From the NCBI GenBank assembly GCA_026413225.1, contig CM048554.1, positions 52,845,463 to 52,909,462 on the forward strand: DNA of 64,000 nucleotides, in the 5' to 3' direction. The number at the start of each line of letters is the position of its first letter. Positions within the stretch are counted from its first letter, which is position 1. Below, piece after piece: positions 37,751 to 49,900 of this stretch. The translations under genes were made by a program, and so were the position numbers. Origin of the DNA: Otis tarda (lineage: Eukaryota > Chordata > Aves > Otidiformes > Otididae). Under the pieces are notes generated by a model, which saw nothing but the letters and a program-made list of their open reading frames with translations, did no database searches and was not told where the DNA came from.

Positions 37751-40700
37751 CCAAGTTTTCAGATCCCCGCAGCTCCTCAGGTTTTTTTTTTTTCTCTGCA
37801 AAACCCTCTTGGAACAAACCCGCTCTCTGGGTGTTGCGTGTGCGTTGAGTAATTTGGGGGCTCATCTGCTAGGACACAGACGTTATTTTTCAGCCCATTT
37901 AATTTAGTATTAATAATTAGCTTTATAGTGCACTTCTGAAATGTAATTATTAAGCTTATCTTGATCAGCGATTTGACTTTTTTTTTTTTAAATAATTCCT
38001 TATTTTAGCCGTGCTTTCAGTTATATTCTTATCTCTTGACCCCGTCTGGAAAATAGGAACCCGTGCGTGCGGGGAGGTCTTGTTTTCTGCCAGTTAGCAA
38101 AGGCTCCTTTCATGAAACTGTTTTATTATTATTTTTAAGTTAATACTCTGCTTTTTTGTTTTCTTCGGACAGTGTTAATGTGCCGAGGGAAGGCAATGCA
38201 GGATTTTAAAGGTCCAGACTGTCGCTTTGTAAGTTTTAAGAAGGGAGAAGCGGTGTACGTATATTACAAATTAATAGGAGAATCAACCGAGCTCTGGGCT
38301 GGAAGTGTAAGTACTGTAAAACATTTGTTCTGTTTGCTCTTCTTGGCGCTTTCTGTTGGTAATCTTTTTTTTTTTTTTTCTTTCTGTTGCCTCGTAGGAG
38401 AGCATTCAGGGTTTTGAACATAGCTAAATAACATAATGAGTGCCATTTTGTCCCCAGATCGGTGGGAAGTCGGATGCGGTTTGAGCAAACCTAAGGCATT
38501 AAGTGCTGTAAAAAATGGGCAATGCTAATGTGTGCTAAAAACTATTAGAAAACTGTCTTTGTGTTGAAAACCTCCCAGTGCAGCCCTGAAAGTGGCGGCC
38601 TATGACCTTGCCTGGAAGCTGAGCCTCCCTTCCCGTCTAGGGAGGCTTAAGCCTGTGCTTGTGTTTACGCCTGATGTGGTCTTGTCCTGTGCTCTCTGTA
38701 ATCCTGCTAAAAATCGTTCCATGTACATGTTTTAATTGCATTTCTCTTTCTGATGTTTAGCTGCCATCTTCCCCTTTTTATCTAAGCTGCATGCAGAATT
38801 GGAGGAAAAAAATAGTAAAAACTAAAAAGAATTTAAGTAAATTTGATTTTTAAAAGGTCGACGTCTGTTTCAGCTTTAGTAACACATTGTAGCAGCTCGC
38901 AGAGTAGTGGCCTTGCCTGAGTCATTGTCTTCTTTGGGCAATCTGAGAGGATGCTGTTAATGGAAAAGGAGGTTCCCCGTACTTGCAGTTATTTCATAGA
39001 AAACTCCTCTCAGCTTTCATGGTGATCACCTTATTTGCCTGACAGAAGCAGAACTGAGATACCCTGCAGGAAGAGCAGTTTTTGTGAGCTTCCCTTGGAA
39101 ATGCTGGCAGCCTGGAGGTTGCTTAGTCCATGTTGCCCTCTCCCCATGCTTCTCCTACATAACTTTTTGTTTCCGAGTTGTTTACTTCAACCTCCTTTCT
39201 TACGCTGGTCTGCTACAAGGGATAGACAGTTGCCTGCAGCAGTGGTCTAGGCTGCTGGAAGCCACACCTGAGTGTTGACTGTAGGACTAGTGGTTTAGTG
39301 AAAAGCAGGATGTATCACTTTCTCTAACCTGTTCAGGCTGGGTGTGGACAGCCAAGCTCTCAGCAGGAGCTGAATCCAATTAGAATGATACAGAAGAGAG
39401 CAGAAAACTGCAGCACGTGGTTATAGAAGAGTTTATAATTGTATCATGCTGGTAATTCCCTTCTGAACACGTACTGTACCATAAATAATCTGGTTAATTA
39501 GCCGGTACAGGTTTCCAGGGCTTCCAGTTCTTGAGATGCAGAGTAGCAGCATGAGTCCAATTTTGCCTCTCCTGACAAGGTGTAATGCAGGCTGCAAGAT
39601 CAGACAGCAGGTTTAAGGTGGTTGCTGAGTTAATATTCAGTTTAACTATTCACTGATAGGAAGCTCATGCAACAGTTAGGTGTGTCTCCAAGTTAAAAGG
39701 ATGTTTGCTTTGAGTTTCACAAGTAAAAGCTGAAGTTGGCAGATCTAAACGAATTGCAAAGCTCAATTTTATTTGTTGTCATTTTTAAATTGTGTTACAC
39801 TCTTTTCTGTGTTCCTTTTAGGGCAACGATGACGGATTAATTCCTTTCAGTTGCTGGCTAGAATCCTTATTTTTTTTTCCCTGGTTTGATTGACTGCTTG
39901 AGTTTTCAAACACTGCAAGGGCGTCAGAGGTGCCTACCCCTGCATGGCAAGTAGGGCACTGACATGTGTGACCCTGGCCTTGACTTGCAGATGGTGCTGG
40001 GGGAGGGTCTCTCATGCAACATGACTTCCCATGCCAGATTCAGCTGGGCAGCTTGATTTATGCAGACCAGCCGTGCCTGCTGTGTGCAGTCTTGGAGCCA
40101 GGGGAAGGCTGTTGCTTGCTAATTAAAAACAGACTACCTAGTGAGGTCTGTGTTCAGACAAATTCCAGTGGGAGGTATGTTACCTTCTGCCACAGCCCTT
40201 TTGGGATCTCATTGCATGACTTGGTGTGCTCTTGTGTGCTGTGCATCCACCCTACTGCCTTTCTCCATTTCCCAGAATTTGGGGGGAATATATTTATTAG
40301 GGCATAATGGAAACTGTGAAATCAAAGGATAACTGGTATTCTCATCTTCAGATAGGGACAGAGGTTTGGGGAATGTTTGTATGAGAAGCTTCAACTACTG
40401 CAACCTTGTTTTAAACAAGCTTTAAACACAGGCTGTAATCCTGAAATTGATTTTGAGGGGCCATGAGAAATACACTAGCACTTCTGACCTGAAAAAAAGA
40501 TGATCTGGTAAGAAAGGAGCCTTTCACCAAGGCTGAAAAATCTATAGCAGTTGGGTCTGGGCTTTATTTGCCTTTGCTTTTCTAATTCGCTCCGCCCTTT
40601 TCAAGCCTTTGTTGATTTTTTTTCCTTTTTTTTTTCCTGTGCCAGCAAACATGCTGTATTTTAACAAAACAGATCCTTTATTTTATCATCTCAATCTTGT

Positions 40701-43700
40701 ATACTTTATGGCTTGCAGAACTTCTGAGTTCACTGAGTATTTTGCATATGAAAAAATTCAGCTGTAATAGATCTTGTATACATTATATGGCATATGCTTT
40801 TTAGCAGTGCTGTCTAAACCTCATTAATATAGCAAAGGCAAATGTTTTGATAATATTCTATAACCATTATTTAATAGTGATTTTATGTTATGAATTTCAT
40901 GCACACATCAGTTCTAGGAAAATACTTGGGTTTTTTTCCCCAAAGCCGAAAGGTGGAGCACATCTGGTACTCTCATTGCCCAACGCACAATGTCCTGCTC
41001 TAAAGCTAGTCTCTTCTTCAGCATCCGCCTCACATCGTTTACACCATCAAGCTGTGTCATGTAGACTTTTCTCCTATGCATTTCTCCTGCACTCTGCCTT
41101 CCGCTTTACCAGGGTCCAAAACTACTTCAGATAATTCCAAGTAAAAGCTGCTACTTTTTAATAAAACATTTCAGCAAAGGCACTTTAAATCACTGCTGCA
41201 GAAGATATTATGGCAAAGGGCTGAACTTTATTCCTTTGATTAAAAGTTGAGAAAACTATTTCTAGCTTCGTATTCCAAGAAATGGACTTGGCTGCTGGTC
41301 ATGGGAGGTTGGTTGGTTTGTTTGTTTGTTTTCAAATCTTACATACACAGTGTAATAAAAAGGAAGACAGAAGGGGTAAATTTAAAGTAAGACAGGAAGA
41401 CAAAATAAGTCTGGAGGACCCAGAGGATCAGGGAATTTTTTCATATTGTTTCTGTGTTTTCTTAACAATGTCAGCTTTCAGAAAGGGCAGACCAAACCCA
41501 CTCCCTTCTTTGACTGATGTTTTCCAGTTTTAGGGTCCTGTGACGTCTATGTTTTAGGGATGTGGGCTTTAAGATAAAAAACATTTTAATATCTTGTTTC
41601 CCAGCTGTCTGTTTTCTGTCACTGAGGTAGGTGGTGTGAAAAGCTGTTTTCTTGGTTGGTGGTGGTTGGTGAATCTGCCACAGCCGGCTGCCACACATGG
41701 GCAATGGTGAGGACAGATGCTGTACACACAGCTACGTGTTTCCTCCACTCGTGGCATTTTAGCTGGGAAGGGAACTGAAGGACGCGCTTTTTTTCTCTCT
41801 TATTTACTTGGCATTCATAATGCCTTTCCTCTATCGTGTCTGTAGAGAATGAAGAATGTTTCCTTTATTTGCACAATGAGGCATTTTTTCCCATACAAGA
41901 GAGGACTTGTAGGGAGAGGAGCAGATGAAATTTTGGGCATGCAGATCCCATATGGCTCATAAACCACGTAAGTGGCAAACTGGGTCACTGCAGAGGACTT
42001 GTATGGTCAGCAGCTTGGATTATACAAAATGAGTTTCAAATTGTGGTGGCTAATTATAACGGTAGTCACGGAGATTAGTCTGTAAGGAGGCTACTTTGAA
42101 GCTTTGGCTTTTGTTTTCAGAAAGATCATTTAAAGCTGGAATAGAAGTTTATAGAGAAACGTGCCAATTTAGAATAAAACTGTAGTATATCACATCAGGA
42201 CAAGCTTTTGATTTGACTTATCTAGGTTGATTTCCCATTCGCAATAATGAGTTTGCTCCACCAAAATGTGCATACGTGGTCTCTTTTCCAGAATAGAGTA
42301 TCTCTATGTGTCCATGTATTTACAAAATAGGTGTGTGTCTGTTAATAGATTGGTTTGTTGGTTGTTTTTTTTTTTTCCTCCTTAACAAACTTAAGAGATC
42401 TCAACCATGGAATGTAGGATTTGAATGAGAAAGAGTTAACAAGGGAAATTCCATAACATATCAGTGCTTACTTGCACAACAAAAAGTATTAGTACGTATT
42501 TACTGGATAGAATTTTCCCCCTTTTTTTATGCCATTGTAAATCCAACCCAGGTTAACCTATTTGAGTCATATCAGGGTAAGAATGCGTGTATCTACATAT
42601 CCCTAATTGTTTTGACATAACTGGTTTCCTTTTTAATTTGATTTTTAACTGAGTGCTCTTCCCAAATAAACTCTTCAAGAAAATTGGCAGTTGTCATCTT
42701 CCTCCTATCACAAAATATTGAGGAAATAACCAAGGTATTTTTTGTTTTTGTTTTTTTACCTCCAGATATTTTGGTTGTCTAGGAACTCTCTCTTTCTAGG
42801 TGTGTCCACCAGGCTCTAATTGCCTGGATTATCTAATCTGTGCAGTGATAGCATGCTATTAATATTGGCTTCTTGACAGCAGTTTTCAGAATTCTCAAGT
42901 GAGAGCATTACTGTGTAGATCTTATCTGGTGAGTGATAAGATTCTTGTCTTCCACTATTTGCCTTGGCTTAGCACATTGACTTGTTTGAAAATAGCCATC
43001 TGCAACTGATTTTTGCTTGTATTTGTCACTGAAGAGCAGGAACGCATTGGCAGAGGGGGTATATTTTCCACACGTGTTTTAAAATAGATTATTACCTCGA
43101 GTACAATTTTGCATTTTCCTAAAATCTGCTTTAAGATTTTTTTTCCTTAAGCTACAAAGTGAGTGTATTTCAGGCTGTAATATCGTGCATGGATGTAAAT
43201 CTTATTAGTCAAAGATACTCTTCTGCGTACTACTTGAGAAAAAATACTTGAGGCATATGTGGTGCCATTGGGAGCACACAATGGCAGTTAAAGCACGTAA
43301 GCCGGAATGCTTGGGCTTCACTTCCAGCTCTCCTAATAATTTGTTATAAGTCAGGCTTTAAAACATAAACAGTAAAACTTACTGACTTCACAAAGGTGTT
43401 GTGAAATGTAAGTATAAAACCTCAATGAAAACTGTTGCATAAACAAGGCATTGCTAATCTTCTTCTCTTATTCACTGTGTTAAACTTCATCTAGAAATGC
43501 TTGAGAGCGAGTTTGACGTGTTTGTTACTAGTGTCTGTAATTAGGATTTTAATGTAGTCACATGATTTCAAATCTTCTTTACTGCTTTTTGTTTGCTTAT
43601 GTTTGTTTTCCGGCAGGTTGGAAGTGATTTTGGATATTTTCCAAAGGATCTACTTGAAATAAATTATAATTATTCCAATGAGGAGCTAGAGTTACCAACA

Positions 43701-43940
43701 GATGTAAGTCTTATTTGTTATTTTTTAATTGGGCTGCTTACTGTTTCTTACTTGGCACTCAATAAAATCCCAGAGGAGGAGAATGGGAATATCACTGATC
43801 CTGAGTTACCTTGTGTTAGTAAGCAGCTACATATGTGCAGAGATGCACATATGTGTCGAGAGGTGGAATCTCGTGGATAGGTGTGCAAGCACCAGCCCAA
43901 AACATGGGCATTGATCTTTTTTTCCTCAATATTCTGTTTT

Positions 43941-43976
<36 letters not shown>

Positions 43977-46900
43977 AACCAAAAACAAACAACCCCCAAG
44001 TGTTTGGATTCACCTCTAGAAATGCCCCTAGGTGCCCCTCACACATAGGCTCTTTGGTATGTACTCAGAATTCTTTCTTTTCCCCAACTTCAGAAGTTTA
44101 AAGTATTATCAGAAACAAACAAAACCTGATACACTGTTAGCCCTTTGATTCTAGAATTGATCCTTCAAGCCTTAACATACATAAATAGTTTTCTTGCGCT
44201 TATAGCTAGTAGCTCCAGAGCTGTGAGAGTAAGGCCTGTTTGTGGCTGCAGCTTCAAACCCTTAAGAAGTCTTATTCAGTGGCTCGCACTGCTGTTTATT
44301 TTTCAGAAACTGTGTGACAGGCAGCTCCTGCTTGGAAAACTTGGTCATTTAAGGAGAGACTAGCTAGAAGAGACTGAGATGAACAAGCTTAGTGACACTT
44401 GTTTTCTCCTCCTTGCTGGCATTCAGCAATGGACTTGTTCTTAATTCAGAATGTATGTGATGAGCAAATTGTAATACTGTCAACTCCATTGCTGACTTCC
44501 GGTTTGTTTCTTGCTAGCAGGTCTTCAACAGGGCTAACCCATGAACTTTTTATTCAGATTTTTAAGAATCCTTGGGCAAAACTTCCACTGATTTCAAAGA
44601 CAGTTTTGGTTAAGGACTCAAGGAGTTCATTCTGCACGAATAATATAATTTACTTTGCTGCTGCATCTCTATCTAACCAACCAAATGGATCTGGTCTTAT
44701 CACTGTAATAAAGAAAACAATATTTGTGACTACATATTGTTTTTCATTTCAGGAAACAGACTTTATTTGTTTTGATGGTGGAAGGGATGATTTTGATAAT
44801 TATAACGTGGATGAGCTTTTGAAGTCATCGCAAGAGATGATAGCAAATGAAGGGGAAACTGAATCAAGGGATCCAGGGACAAAACCAGCAGAAGAAATTG
44901 AAAGGGATGAGGAGATTGAACAGGTTGATACAGTAAAGTCCCTTGATGCTTTGGAGACAGACAATCTTGAGCTAAGCACAGAAGATGACCAAGAAGCCCT
45001 CACCATGACAGAGGAAGTAGACAGTTCTGTTACAGAAGGAACTGAAAATACTGGAGAAGACTCCAGTGTCAGCAGTCACAAAGAAAACTCTCAGGGACAT
45101 CAAATTGCACATGAGCACTTGAAAGGAATGCTACATGGGAAACTAAAAGGGCTAGAAAGTGAAAATACCAAAAACACTAGTATTCCTCAGGGTGAAACCA
45201 GTCAACTTGACAAAGAGAGCGAAGAAGTCAATGCCTATACACTTTTAAATAGAGAGCTCTCTGTGAACTTGAAAACAAAATTTGGCTCAACTGCTGATGC
45301 TGTTGTATCAGATGATGAGGTGACTCGCCTTGTTACATCGCTGGAAGATGATGTTAATGAAGATTTGAGCATTAATACTCATGATGCAGAGGAGGAGCCA
45401 GACTTTGCCAATGAGTCTGAAGAAATCCCTTTGCTGTCTTTTATGGCAGAGGAAGAAATTACATCCCCAGCGAATTTAGACGATGATGAAAACAATGACA
45501 TTGAGTCACAAAACCATGAACTTTATGAAGATGCAAAAGGTGCTACAGAGCTAAATAACCAAAGAGACAATGAGGAAGAACACGATTCAGATGCATTAAT
45601 TCTTAAGGATGCCTTCAGTAAGAGCAAGAAGACGAGTGACAGTGTAAATGTAGACAGGCTCGAAACTCAGCAAACAAAAGAGAAACTGGATGAGGTGATA
45701 CTAATTAGTAAAAGAGAAGCACCAGCAACAACTCAACCTGAGGATCTCTCCAAAGAACTTCTTAGAAAGGCATCTGTAAGTGGAGGTGATCTGAGTTCAA
45801 AAGAAAAAACAAACGAAACTGAACAGTTTGAAGAGCAACTCATGGTTGACAGAACTGAGTCACATACTGAAGAGCTGAGGAGTACAGCTGTGCCTGATCC
45901 TGATGTTTTGCCTAGTCCAGGAGATCTGGAGTCCAAATCATTGGTTAAAAGCAAGCAAGATACTTTAAAACCACCTGTTGCTGATATCAACAAAAGTCCA
46001 GAAAGAGTGCCACTTGCTCAGCTAGAGAAAGATGAGAAATCGTTTGAGGATGACACCTTGGAAGAGGTCTGGGAAAGTGATTTAAAGCTTGGAAAGTTAC
46101 GGGAGAAAACAAAGGAGAAAGGAAGAGCTGAAGACAAGCCTTCTGTTGATGTTCCAGCCAAACTAGTGCAAGAGGTAAAAACTGCATCTCAGAGTGACTT
46201 AAGAGATACTGACCTCTTAAAAGAGAAGGTGGAGCACGGAATGTCTGTTGTGGAGAAAGAGCTTCTAAGACATAAAGATGTGAAACAAACAGGGGAGACA
46301 GATAATGAAAATCAGAAAAACACCTCTCTTAATGAAGAACCTGAAACAAAAAGGGGAAATATGAAAGAAACCCCTGGAGGAGAGGGAGACCCACGCCATA
46401 GAGGAGCTGTCAAGCAACCTAGGCCATGGGAAAATGAGAGTGAGCATTCAGAGGCAGATGTGAAAGAAGAGCTTTCAAGAAATCTTGGCAAGATGACAGT
46501 GTTTGAAGAAAGCATTGAGAAAAGTTCCCCCGAAGGAAAATCAAAAAGCACTACACAGACTCAGCAAGGAACTGCTCGTACTGAGGATGTAGATTCAGAC
46601 AGTCTTGGCACAAATTTATCTAAAGAAAAAACACGAAGGCCAGAATTGCAATCTGAAGAGCCAAATGCTGAAGACGACCTTGACCTGAAACAAGTAGAGG
46701 AAGAGCTACTGGAAGATGAGAATGCTGCAAGTGCAAAGCAGTCACAAGCAAAGGCTGCAAATGTACAGGGTGGTACACTAAATCGTATCGTTAAAAGTAC
46801 AAACCCTGAATTAGAAATACTACGTGAAGCTGTTTTGGAAACTGCAAATCCTGCTTATGAAACAGGAAAGGAAACAAACTCAGTTTCTGAGGAGGCTAAA

Positions 46901-49900
46901 AGAACAATCAGCATGCAAGATGAAAGTGAGACTGGATACAAAGAGGTTGACGTACCACTGAGCGAAGATGCTAAAATGGATGAGATGGAACGTGTCATGG
47001 AAGATGACAAGGAGTCTTCTAAAGCTGAGGAACCATCAGCTGTGGAAGAACGTGATTTCCAATCTCCTGACACAGAAGACAACAATGACTTTAACCAAGG
47101 GAAAGATCATGTCCCAGAGGGCATTTCACATAAAGACTCAAAAGAGGTGCAAAATTTAGAATATACAAGAAATGACCACCAGCAATCTGCACACTTCCCC
47201 AGCCCTGCTGACAGCTCAGCAGACACAAATGACACTGTAACAGACTTCAGTGAGTCAGTGAAGCGGCTCACAATAATGCGAGATTTTCTTGATGAAAAGC
47301 GTGTAATACGTCTACAGAAGTACCTCGGGCTTCAACACATGGTTCGGATAGAAGCCATGTTTCACGACATGAAGGTAGAGATGGAGCTTGCTCGGAAGGG
47401 AAGCCATAATAACGAAGATAGAGAAAAAGCCTTGGACCAGATACTTGAGTTTTCAGAATCGAGCATTATGGATATTGTGGGAAAAGTTCTGGATTCCAGA
47501 GTGGTGGAAAATAAAGAGGAGGTGGTAAAAGAGATGGATTTGTATGATGAGGAGAGTGCACTGATGGATGATATTCAAGAATTAATATATTCTTTAAGGA
47601 GTCAATATTCATCTGCTAGTGAGAGTGTCCCACTTGCATCTATTCCAGAACAGGAAGATGATCAGCTGCACGTTCAAGGTAGGATGTTAAACTAGTTAAT
47701 AAATAGATGAAGCAGAAGTAAAACCCTATCGCAGACAACACTATGTAACCCAGAAAAGCTTTAAGAAGAGGATGAGGGAGCAGAATTGAAAGAGGCTCTG
47801 TGGAATCTGCTGGGATTTTTCGTATTTTTAATGCATACTTTTGACGTTGTGATGAGTGTCCCAGGGACAAATCCTGAGAAAAAATGTTGAGCTCAGCATG
47901 TCTGTTCTTACAGGCCAGGTTCGGTGTAAGGTGAGTGGGATCCACTATGGCTAGAAGGAGCCATTCAGGTCATGTCTATACCCTGTCCTCGCAAGAAACA
48001 GGGATTCACATACACTAATGTGCTGAATTTTCTGGAGGGTTTAGAGTAGTTTTTTTTTTTTTTTCTGAACTAGTTAGCACCTAATTGAGAGATCCAGTGA
48101 TTAATGCAAAGTTCAGACACTAAAACCATGCACCTAAAATTTCAGATGTCCCTATCATCATATTTTTTTTCCACATTCATAAAAGAGTGCTTAAGTAGAA
48201 ATACTGAACAAACATCTTTTGGTGGGGAAGAATCAGCGGTAGAGTCTGCTGCAAACTTGCTGGTTCTTCTAATTAATGTGCAAGGTGGTAAGATATGCCC
48301 TTAGCAAGGCTTCTTTCACAGTAGTGCATGTTAAGTATGAGATTTCTGATAAAGTCACGAGCAATGAAAATATTTCACTATCTAGTCATTTGTTGATAAC
48401 TTTGCATAAATTCCATATAAACATTTAATTAATGTTACTGAAAGTTAAATGAGAATATACTGGAAGCAATATGCAAGCTGAAGTGTTTTAAAAGTGTCAA
48501 GCAAGTTTTGTCAAATGCAGTATTTCACCGGAGACAGCTGTGGATAAGAAATGCACGTTAGCTCAGTGCTTAATTCATGTCTCCCTGTCTGTGACAGATA
48601 CTGCAAAAGAGGCTGAATATGACAGAGCTGCTTCCATCAGAAGCCAGAACTACATTGATGAGAGCTATCAGAAATTTCAGCATCTTGAAGATAAGAGGCT
48701 GGAACAACCTATTGAGAAGGAGGAAGAGAGGGCTGTTACTGAAGAGGTCAACTTCTTGGATAATAGAGAAGCCGAGGAAGGGTATGATAGTGAAAGAGGA
48801 TTGCTGGTGGAAGATACTCCTTTTGGGTCAATTGATTCAGGACAGAGTGCCAGGGAAGATACTGCTGCAGGTAACTTTTTGAAATGGGGTTATTTTGCTC
48901 TTAAAGAGGAGCGTGGTTTACTGGTTTTTAGGCAAATGCCAAGGTTTTTCACTAATATTTTCATTGTATGTTGCTATAATCCTAATGGCGTTCACTAATC
49001 CACGACAGTCCCTCTAGTGGCAGTATTGTCTCCTTACCACTCATCTCAGCAGAGAAGTTTTTCTGCTGTCTTTTTGCACTATAGACATAAGAAAAGTTCT
49101 CTTTTAAGTGTCATAGTCAGAGCTCCCTGCTCGGGCTGGTGACTGCATCTCAGGATGGTAGTGGATAAAAAGCAGAAATCAGTGGAAATGTAGTATCAGC
49201 CCAGGTTTCCTCGGCCTTGCAGGGGAACTGACAGTCTGACTATTAGGCTATGGAATCATGTGTTCTCTCTTCTCGCTCTTTTTAACCTGTGACTCTGGGC
49301 TATATTACTGTCCAAAATACTTCTCCAGGAAAGATGGAGTGTAGCTTCCCTCAACCCATTCAGTAATTTCTAGCTAACATGTTTGGAATAGGAGAAATGT
49401 TTGAGTCTGTTCTGCTGAGGCCTTCGCCCTCCGGAGCAAGTGTGCTGACTGGTCATTATGCCGACGAGGGATCCTATTGCTCTAATCTTCCCTAGCTCTG
49501 TTTTGGCATGAAACTACCTTGGACTCCATTCTCTGTACTAAGCTCAGCTTTGCTGTTCTGCATTCACCTCTAGTTACACTTAATAAAACAAGTTTCACTG
49601 AGCATTTAGACAAAATTTAGGCACACCTTGGTTAGCTTTCATATGCTACTGAGGTAATGTCCTATCCCCATAGCTAAGCACTTCTGAGCAGCTTCCAAGT
49701 ACTGAGGGAAACTTTTGGTTGAACGTAAAGGTACCTAAAGAATTTTAAATAGCTGGTGGATTACTTATGTGGTTAAGCAGTCAGATGTTCAGTTGTATTT
49801 TAGACCATCTTCCATTCCTTCATGGTAATTTCAGGTTAATGGTGGTTAAATGCCATTTCCCAGGAATTCCTACAAGGACTGCTAGAAGTGCTGAGAAGAA

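Noticed and set aside
37018-37907. Overlapping open frames on both strands at the MIA3 promoter
   Set aside because: CpG-island shadows of exon 1 and its flanks; only the frame from 37313 continues in phase into exon 2.
44399-44752. Apparent N-terminal extension of the MIA3 exon 4 open frame
   Set aside because: It is intron sequence that happens to be open; a strong acceptor at 44751-44752 and homology begin at [10 protein letters not shown].
48932-49015. Hydrophobic open stretch ([18 protein letters not shown]) after a ttttag acceptor in MIA3 intron 5
   Set aside because: It has the right entry phase and hydrophobicity for the missing hairpin exon, but there is no donor giving the required phase 0 before its stop, and no similarity to the mammalian segment.
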